Positions 44,103-53,614 are shown, counted from the stretch's first letter. The stretch: DNA of 56,392 bases from Bacillus thermotolerans (GCF_000812025.2 NZ_JWJE02000026.1:1-56392), one strand, 5' to 3'. Made by a program: numbers and translations. Notes: generated by a model not told the origin, from the sequence alone.

Positions 44103-44134
44103 AAAAAAGCTGCCTCCCTCTTTGGAAAGCAGCT
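44103..44134 (-). terminator. Second minus-strand terminator between yugN and phoX
   Basis: Minus strand: AGCTGCTTTCC pairs with GGGAGGCAGCT (two G-U) and is followed by TTTTTT. It backs up the yugN terminator and insulates phoX. Confidence 0.7.
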
Positions 44135-44213
44135 TACTCTTCCTTCTCTATTCATTTAAAGACAAGCGCACCTAACAAAACAAATTAAACAAACGACAGA
44201 GGAAGACAGCAAT

Positions 44214-44249
44214 AGAAAAATCTCTGCCAATTGAGCAAACGGCAGAGAG
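44214..44249 (-). terminator. Terminator after the yugN-like gene
   Basis: Minus strand: TCTCTGCC pairs with GGCAGAGA around 12 bases and is followed by TTTTTC. Confidence 0.82.
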
Positions 44250-44308
44250 TGCGGTACGCAATGTATGAGCAGTATGTTCAATGGGCTTCTACTTCATCGC
44301 AGATGTGA

Positions 44309-44731
44309 TTACACTTTATCTAACGGGACTTCTTCTAATATTTGATTAACCTTCTCCTTCCCTTCTTGAACCCAGTCTTTCTTATGGTTAATCGGAGCAT
44401 CCTTGTCTTCCGGACTTTGGAACTGTTCGATCCCCGTGGCTGTAAGGGCACCGCTTCCGTCCTTCTCTAAACCAATGTTTGCGACATGTTTAATAACGAA
44501 AGGCTTCTTAAAAACAATCATCGCATCGTCCTCATCCATCATACCTTCCTCTACATCAAACGGCAGACGCAAGTAAACAGTCTCACTGCCTTCGCTGGCT
44601 AACGTTGAGTCAAACATTCCTTGGTCAAAGTCCCAGTTTCCACCAATATCAAATCCATATTCTCTAAGCGGTTGACTGATTTCTCCATACAATGCTCTTT
44701 TGCCTTCCAATGCTGTATCCAGTTGAATCAT
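44309..44731 (-). CDS. YugN-like family protein
   Basis: 140-residue soluble protein of the YugN-like family, function unknown. The opening MIQLDTALEGKRALYGEI, then GFDIGGNWDFDQGMFD, VYLRLPFDVEEG and FQSPEDKDAPI match the family. ATG at 44731 is used because AGGAGGGAGA precedes it; a longer open frame of ten more codons would include that ribosome site. Monocistronic. Confidence 0.85.
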   Translation of the reverse strand: MIQLDTALEGKRALYGEISQPLREYGFDIGGNWDFDQGMFDSTLASEGSETVYLRLPFDVEEGMMDEDDAMIVFKKPFVIKHVANIGLEKDGSGALTATGIEQFQSPEDKDAPINHKKDWVQEGKEKVNQILEEVPLDKV

Positions 44732-44853
44732 ATTTATTGTCTCCCTCCTCTTGGTGTTCATTTTCTTTTACCCGCCACCATAAGCCTGATAAACAGTATT
44801 TCATCATCTGTGACAATCCTTTTTGCGTAGTGAACATAGTATAGGCCGAAACG

Positions 44854-44900
44854 AAAAAAGCTGTTCTGAAAGTCGAGTCTCATGACTTTCAGAACAGCTT
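44854..44900 (-). terminator. Terminator after tcyP
   Basis: A perfect 17-bp stem, GACTTTCAGAACAGCTT with its complement, and TTTTTCG on the minus strand. Confidence 0.9.
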
Positions 44901-44913
44901 CCTTGTTATGCGT

Positions 44914-46308
44914 TTACGCTTCTACTACCTTATCTAAACCAGTTTTATCATTATAGACTTCTTTATCTAAGTCTCCAGTGATTCTACTTGTTAACACACC
45001 GGATGTCATGCTTCCGCTTACGTTTAATGCTGTGCGGCCCATATCAATAAGAGGTTCAACAGAGATTAATAAGCCCACAATAGCTACAGGCAAATTTAGT
45101 ACGGAAAGAACGATTAGGGAAGCGAATGTTGCCCCGCCGCCTACGCCTGCCACTCCAAATGAACTGATCATAACGACTGCAATGACCGTTAAGATAAAGC
45201 CCGGATCTAGTGGATGAATGCCGACAGTAGGAGCTACCATGACTGCTAACATCGCTGGGTAAATCCCCGCACATCCATTTTGTCCAATCGTTAAACCAAA
45301 TGGTCCGACAAAGTTTGCCACTCCTTCAGATACACCGTATCCGTTCGTTTGAGTTTTGATGTTAAGCGGCAAAGTACCTGCACTTGAGCGGGACGTAAAG
45401 GCGAACGTTAGAGCAGGCAATCCTTTTTTAATATACGTGACAGGACTTAACCTTGCGAGACTAATCAGTATTAAGTGAACTAGGAACATAGCAATGAGCG
45501 CAACATAAGAGGCTAGAACAAATTTGCCTAAGTTCACGATCGCTTCATAATCACTAGTCGCAGCTACTTTTGTCATTAGGGCCAGTACTCCGAAAGGCGT
45601 TAACCGCAAGATTAATGTCACCACGCGCATGACAATAGCATATAAAGCATCTACCATTTTCGCGAATAACTCAGCCTGCTCCGGCTGTTTCCGCCTCACA
45701 CCTAAATACGCCATGCCAATAAATGATGCAAAAATCACCACAGCTATAGTAGAGGTTGGACGGGAGCCAGTCAAATCCTCAAAAGGGTTTGCTGGAATAA
45801 AGGCTAGAATTTGTTCAGGAATCGTCAAATCTTCAACAGTAGCCACTCGCTCTGTCAGTTCTTCATTACGGGTATTCTCAGCTTCTCCTGCTTGCAATTG
45901 AATACCCTCTAAACCAAAACCAACGGCAGAGCCAATCCCGATCGCAGCAGCAATCCCGGTGGTTACTAATAAAATTCCTATTCCATAAAAGCTGATTTTA
46001 CCAAGATTTTCTGAGAGCTTAACCTTTGTAAATGCTCCAACAATGGAGATAAATACTAATGGCATGACAATCATTTGCAACAGCTTGACGTAACCAGAAC
46101 CGACAATGTTAAACCATTCAATGGTAGTTGCAGTGATATCAGAAGCTGTGCCATATAAAAGGTTAAGAATAAAGCCAAATAATATGCCTAGGCCCAGCCC
46201 GGCGAAGACACGTTTTGAAAATGAGACGTGTTTCTTTTGCATCCTGTATAGTCCAGCAATGACAGCTAGAAAGATAATCATATTAATGATCACTAACAAC
46301 GCATTCAA
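44914..46308 (-). CDS. tcyP: L-cystine sodium/proton symporter TcyP
   Basis: DAACS-family (dicarboxylate/amino acid:cation symporter) membrane protein; TcyP is the high-affinity L-cystine importer of B. subtilis. 464 residues with about eight membrane helices and two re-entrant loops. Seen: GSGYVKLLQMIVMPLVFISI, the serine-rich loop TSRSSAGTLPLN, GQNGCAGIYPAML and the NVSGSMTSG motif. Start is TTG, with AGGAGGGG before it. Near end-to-end similarity to TcyP supports cystine over C4-dicarboxylates. Confidence 0.92.
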   Translation of the reverse strand: MNALLVIINMIIFLAVIAGLYRMQKKHVSFSKRVFAGLGLGILFGFILNLLYGTASDITATTIEWFNIVGSGYVKLLQMIVMPLVFISIVGAFTKVKLSENLGKISFYGIGILLVTTGIAAAIGIGSAVGFGLEGIQLQAGEAENTRNEELTERVATVEDLTIPEQILAFIPANPFEDLTGSRPTSTIAVVIFASFIGMAYLGVRRKQPEQAELFAKMVDALYAIVMRVVTLILRLTPFGVLALMTKVAATSDYEAIVNLGKFVLASYVALIAMFLVHLILISLARLSPVTYIKKGLPALTFAFTSRSSAGTLPLNIKTQTNGYGVSEGVANFVGPFGLTIGQNGCAGIYPAMLAVMVAPTVGIHPLDPGFILTVIAVVMISSFGVAGVGGGATFASLIVLSVLNLPVAIVGLLISVEPLIDMGRTALNVSGSMTSGVLTSRITGDLDKEVYNDKTGLDKVVEA

Positions 46309-46578
46309 GGTGGCCCCTCCTTTATTAAAATGTTAAGATCTTTAGACATGCCCTTCGTGCAATACAATAGAATCGGTTAGTAAGTATGCATAAGAGGCTT
46401 ATTAAAAGCCAGGCATAGAAATAAATAGCCTTTCACCTTATCTTTTCCCTCCTGTTCCGTTAGTTTGATAACAGTACACCTTCTTTATACAAACTTATAC
46501 TATTCACCAAAACTAAACCCTCCCTTGCAGCCTGCTAAACCCGGTTGCTCACTAACCCGTCACGGACATCTTCATATA

Positions 46579-46614
46579 AAAAGAGGTTGGAACCAATTGG
46601 CTCCAACCTCTTTT
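46579..46614 (-). terminator. Terminator after the P5C dehydrogenase
   Basis: AAAAGAGGTTGGA pairs perfectly with TCCAACCTCTTTT around a ten-base loop. Confidence 0.88.
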
Positions 46615-46622
46615 ACCTTTAA

Positions 46623-48254
46623 TTATTCTTCATCCATAAATGGATAAGCAATATCTGTAGTCGGTGCAAAGTTTTCTTTGATTACGCGAGGGCTTGTCCA
46701 ACGAACCATGTTGAAAACAGAGCCTGCTTTATCGTTTGTACCGGAACCACGTGAACCGCCAAATGGCTGCTGATTAACCATTGCGCCAGTTGGTTTGTCA
46801 TTGATATAGAAGTTTCCGGCAGAGCCAGACAAGCGGCGCTCTAGGTGCATGATCGCTTGACGATCCTGTGCAAAGATCGCGCCTGTTAATGCATAGATAG
46901 ACGCTGTATCTACTGCATCCAATGTTTCTTCTAATTTATCATTTTCATATACATAGATTGTTAACACTGGGCCAAAGATTTCTTCTACCATTGTTTTGAA
47001 GTTTGGATTTGTTGTCACAATGACTGTCGGTTGAACGAAATAGCCAACAGAATCATCATATGTGCCGCCCGCAATAATTTCTGCTTCATCAGAAGCTGCT
47101 GCATAATCGATATAGCTTGTGATTGTATCAAAAGCCGCTTTATCGATGACCGCTCCCATGAAGTTTGTAAAGTCGCGGACATCTCCCACTTTAAGTTTAG
47201 CTGTTTCCTCTAACACACCAGCTTTCACTTCTTCCCACATGCTTGCCGGGATGTAAGCACGAGAGGCTGCTGAACATTTTTGTCCTTGGTACTCAAATGC
47301 ACCTCGAACAAGGTTTGCTACCACTTTATCCGCTTGGGCACTTTCATGAGCAAATACAAAGTCTTTGCCGCCTGTTTCCCCAATTAGACGAGGGTAAGAT
47401 TTATAGTTCGCAATGTTTTCTCCTACTGTTTTCCAGATAGTTTGGAACGTATCTGTTGATCCAGTAAAATGGAATCCAGCCATGCGAGGATCTGTTAATA
47501 CCACTTCTGATACTTGAGATCCACGAGAAGGAATAAAGTTGATAACACCTTTCGGAAGCCCTGCTTCTTCTAAAATACGCATGAAGTAGTAGTTTGCTAG
47601 TAAGGAAGTTGTTGCTGGCTTCCAAACGACTACGTTCCCCATGATCGCAGGAGCTGCTGGCAAGTTTCCACCAATGGCTGTGAAGTTAAATGGAGAGATC
47701 GCTAATACAAAACCATCTAGTGGACGGTAGTCTGTACGATTCCAAATATTCTTCATGCTATCTGGTTGAATTTGATAAATTTGGTTAGCGCAATCAACAC
47801 CAAAACGTAAGAAATCTGATAATTCTTGTGCAGCATCAATTTCAGATTGGAATGCCGTTTTAGATTGTCCTAACATAGTAGCAGCATTCATTACATCACG
47901 GTAGGGGCCAGAAATTAAATCAGCCGCTTTTAAGAAAATGGACGCACGGTGTTCCCATGGCATATTCTCCCATGATTCTTTTGCAGCCATCGCTGCTTCT
48001 ACTGCATCACGCAATTCTTTTTCTCCAGCTTGCGAATAGTTTGCTAAAACATGCTGATGATCATGCGGCATAACTACTTGCTTGACTGTATCTGTCTTTA
48101 TATTTTCTCCATTAATAATTACAGGGATGTCGACAACAATATTAGATTGACGTTCTAATTCCGCTTTTAATGTTTCCCTTTCCTTTGTGCCTGGAGCATA
48201 TGTATTGCCCGGCTCGTTTTTAGGTGTTGGGATTTTAAAGATTCCGTTACTCAT
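46623..48254 (-). CDS. pruA: 1-pyrroline-5-carboxylate dehydrogenase, ALDH4A1 type
   Basis: Oxidises pyrroline-5-carboxylate/glutamate semialdehyde to glutamate with NAD+ in proline and arginine breakdown. 543 residues with the aldehyde dehydrogenase fold: SPFNFTAIGGNLPAAPAIMGN, Glu293 in IGETGGKDFV, nucleophile Cys327 in YQGQKCSAASR, EEIFGPVLTIYVYE and QQPFGGSRGSGTNDKAG. This layout (long N terminus, group 1) is that of animals, Bacteroidetes and actinobacteria; the usual Bacillus enzyme is the 515-residue RocA/PutC. No proline dehydrogenase is adjacent. Confidence 0.9.
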   Translation of the reverse strand: MSNGIFKIPTPKNEPGNTYAPGTKERETLKAELERQSNIVVDIPVIINGENIKTDTVKQVVMPHDHQHVLANYSQAGEKELRDAVEAAMAAKESWENMPWEHRASIFLKAADLISGPYRDVMNAATMLGQSKTAFQSEIDAAQELSDFLRFGVDCANQIYQIQPDSMKNIWNRTDYRPLDGFVLAISPFNFTAIGGNLPAAPAIMGNVVVWKPATTSLLANYYFMRILEEAGLPKGVINFIPSRGSQVSEVVLTDPRMAGFHFTGSTDTFQTIWKTVGENIANYKSYPRLIGETGGKDFVFAHESAQADKVVANLVRGAFEYQGQKCSAASRAYIPASMWEEVKAGVLEETAKLKVGDVRDFTNFMGAVIDKAAFDTITSYIDYAAASDEAEIIAGGTYDDSVGYFVQPTVIVTTNPNFKTMVEEIFGPVLTIYVYENDKLEETLDAVDTASIYALTGAIFAQDRQAIMHLERRLSGSAGNFYINDKPTGAMVNQQPFGGSRGSGTNDKAGSVFNMVRWTSPRVIKENFAPTTDIAYPFMDEE

Positions 48255-48295
48255 TCTGTCACATTCCTTTCTATTTAAACAGTTTTTTGCAGTAG

Positions 48296-48351
48296 TAGTA
48301 AAATTTCAACTCTATTTAATTACTTTATTACAGTGTCATTGAAATTTCAAC
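48296..48351. promoter_or_regulatory. Repeated operator-like site upstream of the P5C dehydrogenase
   Basis: TTGAAATTTCAA, a perfect 12-bp palindrome, lies at 48339-48350. The half AAATTTCAACT recurs 41 bp away at 48301-48311, about four helical turns. On the minus strand a TATAAT is just upstream of the palindrome, so it sits at or just after the transcription start, a repressor-like position. The regulator is unknown; it does not fit CodY or cre. Confidence 0.5.
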
Positions 48352-48825
48352 TTTCCCGACAAATTATAACACACTTTTTTATTTTTATGCCGCTTTTTTT
48401 TGCTGCTTTTAGATATCGATTTTCGCTTTTTATGTCGTTTGGTTCAAAACAGTTCCTGAAGTGCCATTTACTGCATTTTTTCGTTACCTATTAAGGTCTT
48501 GAAGTACAAGCATTTTTTCAGATTTACAAATTTTCATCAATGAAGGAAAGCAGCTTAACGCTCATACAGGTTGAATGTCAGAAAAAGAAGGAAAGAAGAG
48601 CAACTGAAACTAGGCTAAAACATTTATTAAAAAGCAATTTCATTCAATTTACCAACAAAAAGATGCAGACAATATGACTGTTTGAAAGTGTCTGTCCTCT
48701 TATGTATGTGAAAGTTATGTGGTTATCCATCCTTCATAAACCGTCGTTGATTAGAATAAAAGACGCATAGATTTCTGCGAGATGAACGAGACAGGTGAGA
48801 GAAACTCACAAGGCTCAGGTTTACG
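48352..48825. other. Long AT-rich intergenic region
   Basis: About 470 bp between the P5C dehydrogenase promoter area and the GH18 terminator. No open frame with a ribosome site, no RNA family and no clear repeat was recognised on either strand. Confidence 0.5.
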
Positions 48826-48857
48826 AGCAAAACACACTGCAGGCGGTGTGTTTTGCT
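48826..48857. terminator. Terminator overlapping the GH18 stop codon
   Basis: AGCAAAACACAC pairs perfectly with GTGTGTTTTGCT. The stem includes two bases of the GH18 stop codon. T-rich inside the stem on both strands, so probably bidirectional. Confidence 0.7.
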
Positions 48858-49968
48858 ACCACTTCTCCTCCGGCGTATTCAACCACTGCTTATAATTATT
48901 CCAAACTTGTTCCGTCTCCTGACCAAGACTCCAATTTCCCGTGCCTTTTAAATTATATTTTTGTACTAATTGGAGTTTCACCTTTAAAGAATTCATGTTT
49001 TCATACCATAATGTATAATTTCCCGGAGTAAGCGGCACCTTCCACTTCTCTAGTATAGTCCACTCATCTTCGGGACTAATAGTTATGTAAGCAACAGGGG
49101 ACTCATATTCATGGTCATAGCTGACTTCTCCATTGTATTTTTTAATTAAATCTTCTGCGATTTCTAAAGACACATCGAGCCCTGAAATGCTCCCATCTTC
49201 ACTCCAAATTCTTCCGTAAAAAGGGATCCCCAGCAGTATTTTTTCAGGAGGAACTCCTTCAGATAAAGCATATTGAATGGACTGTTCAACAAAAGGCAGA
49301 CTGGCAACAGGACCTGGTTCTCGGCTGGACATTGAGTGTTGATCATATGCCATCAGCATAAGGTAGTCACTGTATTTGGCTAACTCAGCATATTCATAAG
49401 CACCATGCCACCCTTCCTTCCACCCATTCGGGTTAGCAGCAACTGCAACAGATAGCTCCTTTTGATTTGGTAATTTGCTTCTTAATTCTTTCACAAAATT
49501 TATATAGCCTTCTTTGTCCTCCTCTGTGACATGTTCGATATCTATTTGGACACCATCTAAGTTGTATTGATCAATTAAATCGAGCATTTGAGGAATCAGC
49601 TGATTCTTATTTAGAAAAGCTGCCTTGGCTTTTGTCTCATTCCACTGATCACTTAAGTAAGGAATAACTTTAATGGAGGCTTCGTGCATGGCTTTAATGA
49701 ATAAAGGATCAACGATTGCCGGGTTTTCTATCATTCCTTCAGCATTTAAGTTAAAGTAGGACGGGGACACGGTATGAGCAGTATCCCCAGCCTTTTTAAC
49801 GATTTCAATATGCTTTTCAGTATGTTGACTACCGCTATCATTATAAATGTAGGAAAATACATATTTTTCATCTGCCTCTGACTGTCTGTTAAATAGGTTG
49901 AACAATAGGAATGTTGCAGTCACAAAAGCAGTAATACTTAACAAGTACACCATTCTCCTCTTCATCAT
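48856..49968 (-). CDS. Glycoside hydrolase family 18 protein, membrane-anchored or secreted
   Basis: 370 residues with an N-terminal hydrophobic anchor (about 6-26) and a GH18 barrel outside the membrane. The catalytic strand reads DGVQIDIEH, acid/base Glu145 and Asp143 intact; Gln141 replaces the first Asp of DxDxE, as Asn does in spore-cortex enzymes such as SleL and YaaH. MLMAYDQHSMSSREPGPVASL and GIPFYGRIW fit this group. It lies 27 bp after the synthase/deacetylase gene, so it likely trims the same polymer or acts on peptidoglycan. Confidence 0.87.
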   Translation of the reverse strand: MMKRRMVYLLSITAFVTATFLLFNLFNRQSEADEKYVFSYIYNDSGSQHTEKHIEIVKKAGDTAHTVSPSYFNLNAEGMIENPAIVDPLFIKAMHEASIKVIPYLSDQWNETKAKAAFLNKNQLIPQMLDLIDQYNLDGVQIDIEHVTEEDKEGYINFVKELRSKLPNQKELSVAVAANPNGWKEGWHGAYEYAELAKYSDYLMLMAYDQHSMSSREPGPVASLPFVEQSIQYALSEGVPPEKILLGIPFYGRIWSEDGSISGLDVSLEIAEDLIKKYNGEVSYDHEYESPVAYITISPEDEWTILEKWKVPLTPGNYTLWYENMNSLKVKLQLVQKYNLKGTGNWSLGQETEQVWNNYKQWLNTPEEKW

Positions 49969-49995
49969 ATTTTTGCTTTTCCCCTCTAATTTTAA

Positions 49996-52900
49996 CTAGG
50001 CATTCTTTTCTAACTGTTTAGCCGGCAGCTGTGCATGTCCAGAGCGCTTCAATTTATTCCATCCGACTAATACTCCCCTTAAAGCAAAGATAACGGATTT
50101 CCAGATCGTAAACGCGAAAAACTGACGGTACACAAATCGCTGGATAAATAGTAGTAACAAAGGTTTCACGTTTATCCTTTCCAATTTAAAGGTATAAAGT
50201 GCGACAAAATAATCTACGATGAGAAAGGCTAGATAAAATCCAAGGACTGTAGATGTGTCTCCGATTAATAAACCAACGATGAAGAATAAATCTGCCAGCG
50301 GAGCTAAGCCCTGTACGACATACTGGAACCACATATTTGGTATCCCAATGAATCCTAACCCCTTTTGCTTTGGATTAAACAAAGCACCACGATGCTTCCA
50401 CATGCATTGAAAGATGCCATAAGTCCAGCGGAAACGCTGCTTGATGAAACTCTTGATGTTTTCTGGCGCTTCTGTATAAGCATTCGCATTCGGTTCAAAG
50501 GTCACCCGGTGTCCTTTGCGCAAGAGTTTCAAGGTAATGTCTGTGTCCTCAGCCAACGTATCATCTTCAAAATAGCCGATTTCGGCAATCGCACGTTTAC
50601 GCCATGCACCTATCGCTCCAGGTACGACAGTAATACAATTTAGTTCATCAAACGCTCGTTTCTCTAAATTAGCACCTGTTACGTATTCTACATGCTGCCA
50701 CATGGTCATGATGTTTCTTACATTCCCAATTTTCACATTCCCTGCTACAGCTGCTACCTTTTCATCAGTAAAGTGATCAACAAGCAATGAAATGGCATTC
50801 TCCGCGATCGACGTATCAGCATCAAAAATGATAATGATTTCGCCATTCGCTTCACTGCAGCCTTTATTGATGGCAGATGGTTTCCCGCCATTTGACTTTT
50901 GGATTAGACGAACTTTTGGATGTTGTTTAAAATACCGAGTAACTACATTGACTGTATGGTCAGTCGAACCATCGTCAACAACGACAATTTCAATATTTGC
51001 GTAATCACTTCTTAAGATAGACTCAATCGTATTCTTAATGACTTTTTCTTCATTATATGCCGGGATAATTACGCTAACAAACGGAGCAAAGTCTGGACTC
51101 CTCTTTCCCAGCTTAGTTCTGGCTTTATATCTTCTATTATGCTTCATGCTAAAGAATAATAAGAATAGCAAACGCAAAATTCCGAGTGCGATACTAATAA
51201 TAAAAAACCACTTGACGAACGTAACGACAAATATATAAATGGAATCAGCAATCTTATAAAATGCCATATAGGCATTTGTACTTTCACTCACTGGCTGCAT
51301 AAAGTCGCTGCGGGTCTTTCCGGCCAACTCACTAGCCGCAACCAATTCATATCCATTCTTCCGAAGCTGATCAATAATAATCGGCAGGGCTTCAATAGTT
51401 GCCGACCGGTCACCTCCGGAATCGTGAAACAGAATGATGTTTCCACTATCAAGCCTATTCATGACTTTATTAACAATCTCATCAGTTGATTCCGATTCCC
51501 AGTCCCGGCTGTCTATTAATGACCCAACAAATGTATAGCCCATATTTTGAAAGGCAGCCACATTCTTCAGTTCATCGGGACCGTAGTCAGCATCGGTCGT
51601 AAACGGCGGACGAAATAAGCTCGTTGAATGTCCGGTAATCTCCTGAATTAACCACTGAGTCGAATTCAGTTCCATTTGTAAAGTTAATGGGCTATCTTCG
51701 GCAATATTTGAATGGGTAAACGTATGTGAGCCGATTTCGTGCCCTTCTCGATACATCCGTTCTACAATTTCAGGATGAAGGGCTGCTTGCTTTCCAATAA
51801 CAAAGAAATTAGCTCTTACCCCTTTTTCACTCAAAATATCCAGTATTTTAGGCGTATATTCTGCATCAGGCCCATCATCAAATGAAATCGCAATCTTTTT
51901 ACCTTGTGAACCACCATACTTTTTGAAGTAGTAAGGAATAGGGTATTGCTTATACGTTTCAGCCTGAATTAAACCATTTCTATCTACCTCTATCTGTCGT
52001 AACCCTGCATTCGTTGCAGAAGTAACGTTAATGAATTCATCATCTCCTTCGTTAACGATGGGAAGTACAGGCTTAATATGATTTAACCCTTTCACATATT
52101 GGTCCAGTTGATCAGAATGCTGTAATAATGTCCATGTCGAAGGCTCCTCATAACCAAGCGTGCTAACGGCTACCCCTTTGATTCCATAGTCCAGGCTAAT
52201 CATTAATTGGTTATATAATGTGGCTCCATCTAAAAACCATATAATATGTTCCTGACCATTTTTCTTATATCTTGCATATGGATTTCCACTGGATTGGTCC
52301 CATTGTACGTCGATGTTATTCTCCGAAGCTAATTTCATAACGTCTTCACGTGTGAGATATTGAGTCTGTTCTGATTTTCCAATGTTCCAGTCGTAACCAT
52401 GACTCCCGAAGCTAATGATTAACTGTTCTTCAGGGATAGGTAATTCATTTAACATCCTTTGGGTCCACTCATTGGATGCAATAGGTCCCGGTTGTGTGGC
52501 ATTATGATGTTCACCATAAAGATTAACAATGATACGATCAGCAAATTCTGAAAGGGCTGCGTAGTCATATGTTTCACTGTCAGTTGTAACCACGGAAGCA
52601 ACTTCGAGGCCATTTTTAGAGAACACAGCTGACAGTTCAGATACAAATGCAGTAAAAGCTTCCCTGTGCTCACTTTCTATGCCGTTAAAATCAATAGTCA
52701 TTCCTCGATAGTCAGCAACTTTAACCTGTTCATATAACTGATTTACTAGCTTTGTTCTAGAATCTGGATTGGCCACCACGTTCATCACTTGAGAATGTTG
52801 TCCATCCGGAATGGAGAGCTGAGGCATCAATTTGACTTTATTTTTTCTAGCTAAAGAATCAATACTCTTTTCCGATTCTTCTACAATCGAGCCATCAGAT

Positions 52901-53211
52901 TTTACAGTAAACCAATTCGGAACAAGCACTCCCATAGAATCAATGTTGGTTTCCAGGGAACCCCCTGAATGCTCAATATCCTTTACATAGAATCCATAAA
53001 TTTCACCTTTATCAATTTTTGGATATGTACTGCTATTTAAATCCACATCAGCTGTATCCGAACTTTGGTTAAGTAATCGTTCATTTAGAGGACTGATATT
53101 AACGGGTTCATTAAAGCTTACATCAGAAAGATTTGGACTTTTAAATAAAGTATAAGCAACGACTGATATGACGGTTATAATCAGGCTAAATGAGATAAGT
53201 GAAAGGATCAC
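49996..53211 (-). CDS. GH18-like / polysaccharide deacetylase / GT2 synthase fusion
   Basis: 1071-residue membrane protein with three enzyme modules. Residues 1-22: membrane helix. About 70-370: GH18-like domain whose catalytic strand reads RGMTIDFN, so the Glu is Asn176 and it is probably inactive. About 438-630: NodB deacetylase with SFDDGP (Asp445), SHTFTH (His496, His500), RPP (534-536), LFHD (His596). Helices at about 650-690. About 711-940: GT2 with FDADT, EDTD and QRFRW, the processive synthase signature. Four or so C-terminal helices. It likely makes, exports and partly deacetylates a beta-linked GlcNAc-type polymer. The listed GTG start is probably not the original one: see the frameshift at 53261. 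Confidence 0.88.
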   Translation of the reverse strand: MILSLISFSLIITVISVVAYTLFKSPNLSDVSFNEPVNISPLNERLLNQSSDTADVDLNSSTYPKIDKGEIYGFYVKDIEHSGGSLETNIDSMGVLVPNWFTVKSDGSIVEESEKSIDSLARKNKVKLMPQLSIPDGQHSQVMNVVANPDSRTKLVNQLYEQVKVADYRGMTIDFNGIESEHREAFTAFVSELSAVFSKNGLEVASVVTTDSETYDYAALSEFADRIIVNLYGEHHNATQPGPIASNEWTQRMLNELPIPEEQLIISFGSHGYDWNIGKSEQTQYLTREDVMKLASENNIDVQWDQSSGNPYARYKKNGQEHIIWFLDGATLYNQLMISLDYGIKGVAVSTLGYEEPSTWTLLQHSDQLDQYVKGLNHIKPVLPIVNEGDDEFINVTSATNAGLRQIEVDRNGLIQAETYKQYPIPYYFKKYGGSQGKKIAISFDDGPDAEYTPKILDILSEKGVRANFFVIGKQAALHPEIVERMYREGHEIGSHTFTHSNIAEDSPLTLQMELNSTQWLIQEITGHSTSLFRPPFTTDADYGPDELKNVAAFQNMGYTFVGSLIDSRDWESESTDEIVNKVMNRLDSGNIILFHDSGGDRSATIEALPIIIDQLRKNGYELVAASELAGKTRSDFMQPVSESTNAYMAFYKIADSIYIFVVTFVKWFFIISIALGILRLLFLLFFSMKHNRRYKARTKLGKRSPDFAPFVSVIIPAYNEEKVIKNTIESILRSDYANIEIVVVDDGSTDHTVNVVTRYFKQHPKVRLIQKSNGGKPSAINKGCSEANGEIIIIFDADTSIAENAISLLVDHFTDEKVAAVAGNVKIGNVRNIMTMWQHVEYVTGANLEKRAFDELNCITVVPGAIGAWRKRAIAEIGYFEDDTLAEDTDITLKLLRKGHRVTFEPNANAYTEAPENIKSFIKQRFRWTYGIFQCMWKHRGALFNPKQKGLGFIGIPNMWFQYVVQGLAPLADLFFIVGLLIGDTSTVLGFYLAFLIVDYFVALYTFKLERINVKPLLLLFIQRFVYRQFFAFTIWKSVIFALRGVLVGWNKLKRSGHAQLPAKQLEKNA

Positions 53212-53315
53212 TACGATGGGCCATCTTCTGCCTGAACGATCCTGAAATATATAGTCCGCATTTTTTTCTTTCGTCTCTTGCTCATTACGCGGAGTTTCTT
53301 TGTATGATCCTTCAA
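53212..53315 (-). pseudogene. Displaced N terminus of the synthase fusion (one-base frameshift)
   Basis: A TTG at 53315 with GGAGAGG six bases before it starts a frame reading MKDHTKKLRVMSKRRKKK, which then runs off frame at seven A (53261-53267, minus strand). Adding one A joins it to NADYIFQDRSGRRWPIV and then straight into the fusion protein. The result is a normal basic, cytosolic N terminus before the first membrane helix, giving 1106 residues. Either a sequencing error, a real mutation, or slippage at the tract. Confidence 0.7.
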
Positions 53316-53468
53316 AAAAAACCTCTCCTTTGTTAATAATGGAGCATAATAAAAAACTTTCTTTCTGTTGCTTATAGACGTTTCTATAAATAGTTAGGAA
53401 TGTCCGATTTCAGCAGAATTTGTTCCGGATTTTGATTTATGATACAATTCTATTTGCAATCTGGTATA

Positions 53469-53495
53469 CATTTTTTGCATAAAAGAACAAGCAAA
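53469..53495 (-). promoter_or_regulatory. Possible promoter with a SinR-like half-site, synthase operon
   Basis: Minus strand TTGTTC, 16 bp, TATACC could be -35 and -10. GTTCTTT (complement of 53482-53488), the SinR half-site consensus, overlaps the -35. The hexamers are weak; about 155 bases before the TTG start. Confidence 0.35.
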
Positions 53496-53614
53496 AAATA
53501 TTTCTTAATCAGGAACAAGTGGGATAAAGTTTTTTATTGAAAACTGGGCTTTCATATCTGAATGAATTCTAAGAAAAAACAATAGCTAAAATAGACAGTG
53601 TATAAAGGTTGGAG

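Noticed and set aside
46309-46578. S-box or T-box leader for tcyP
   Set aside because: No ACTTATCAAGA-type S-box start and no T-box sequence or anti-terminator was found in the leader.
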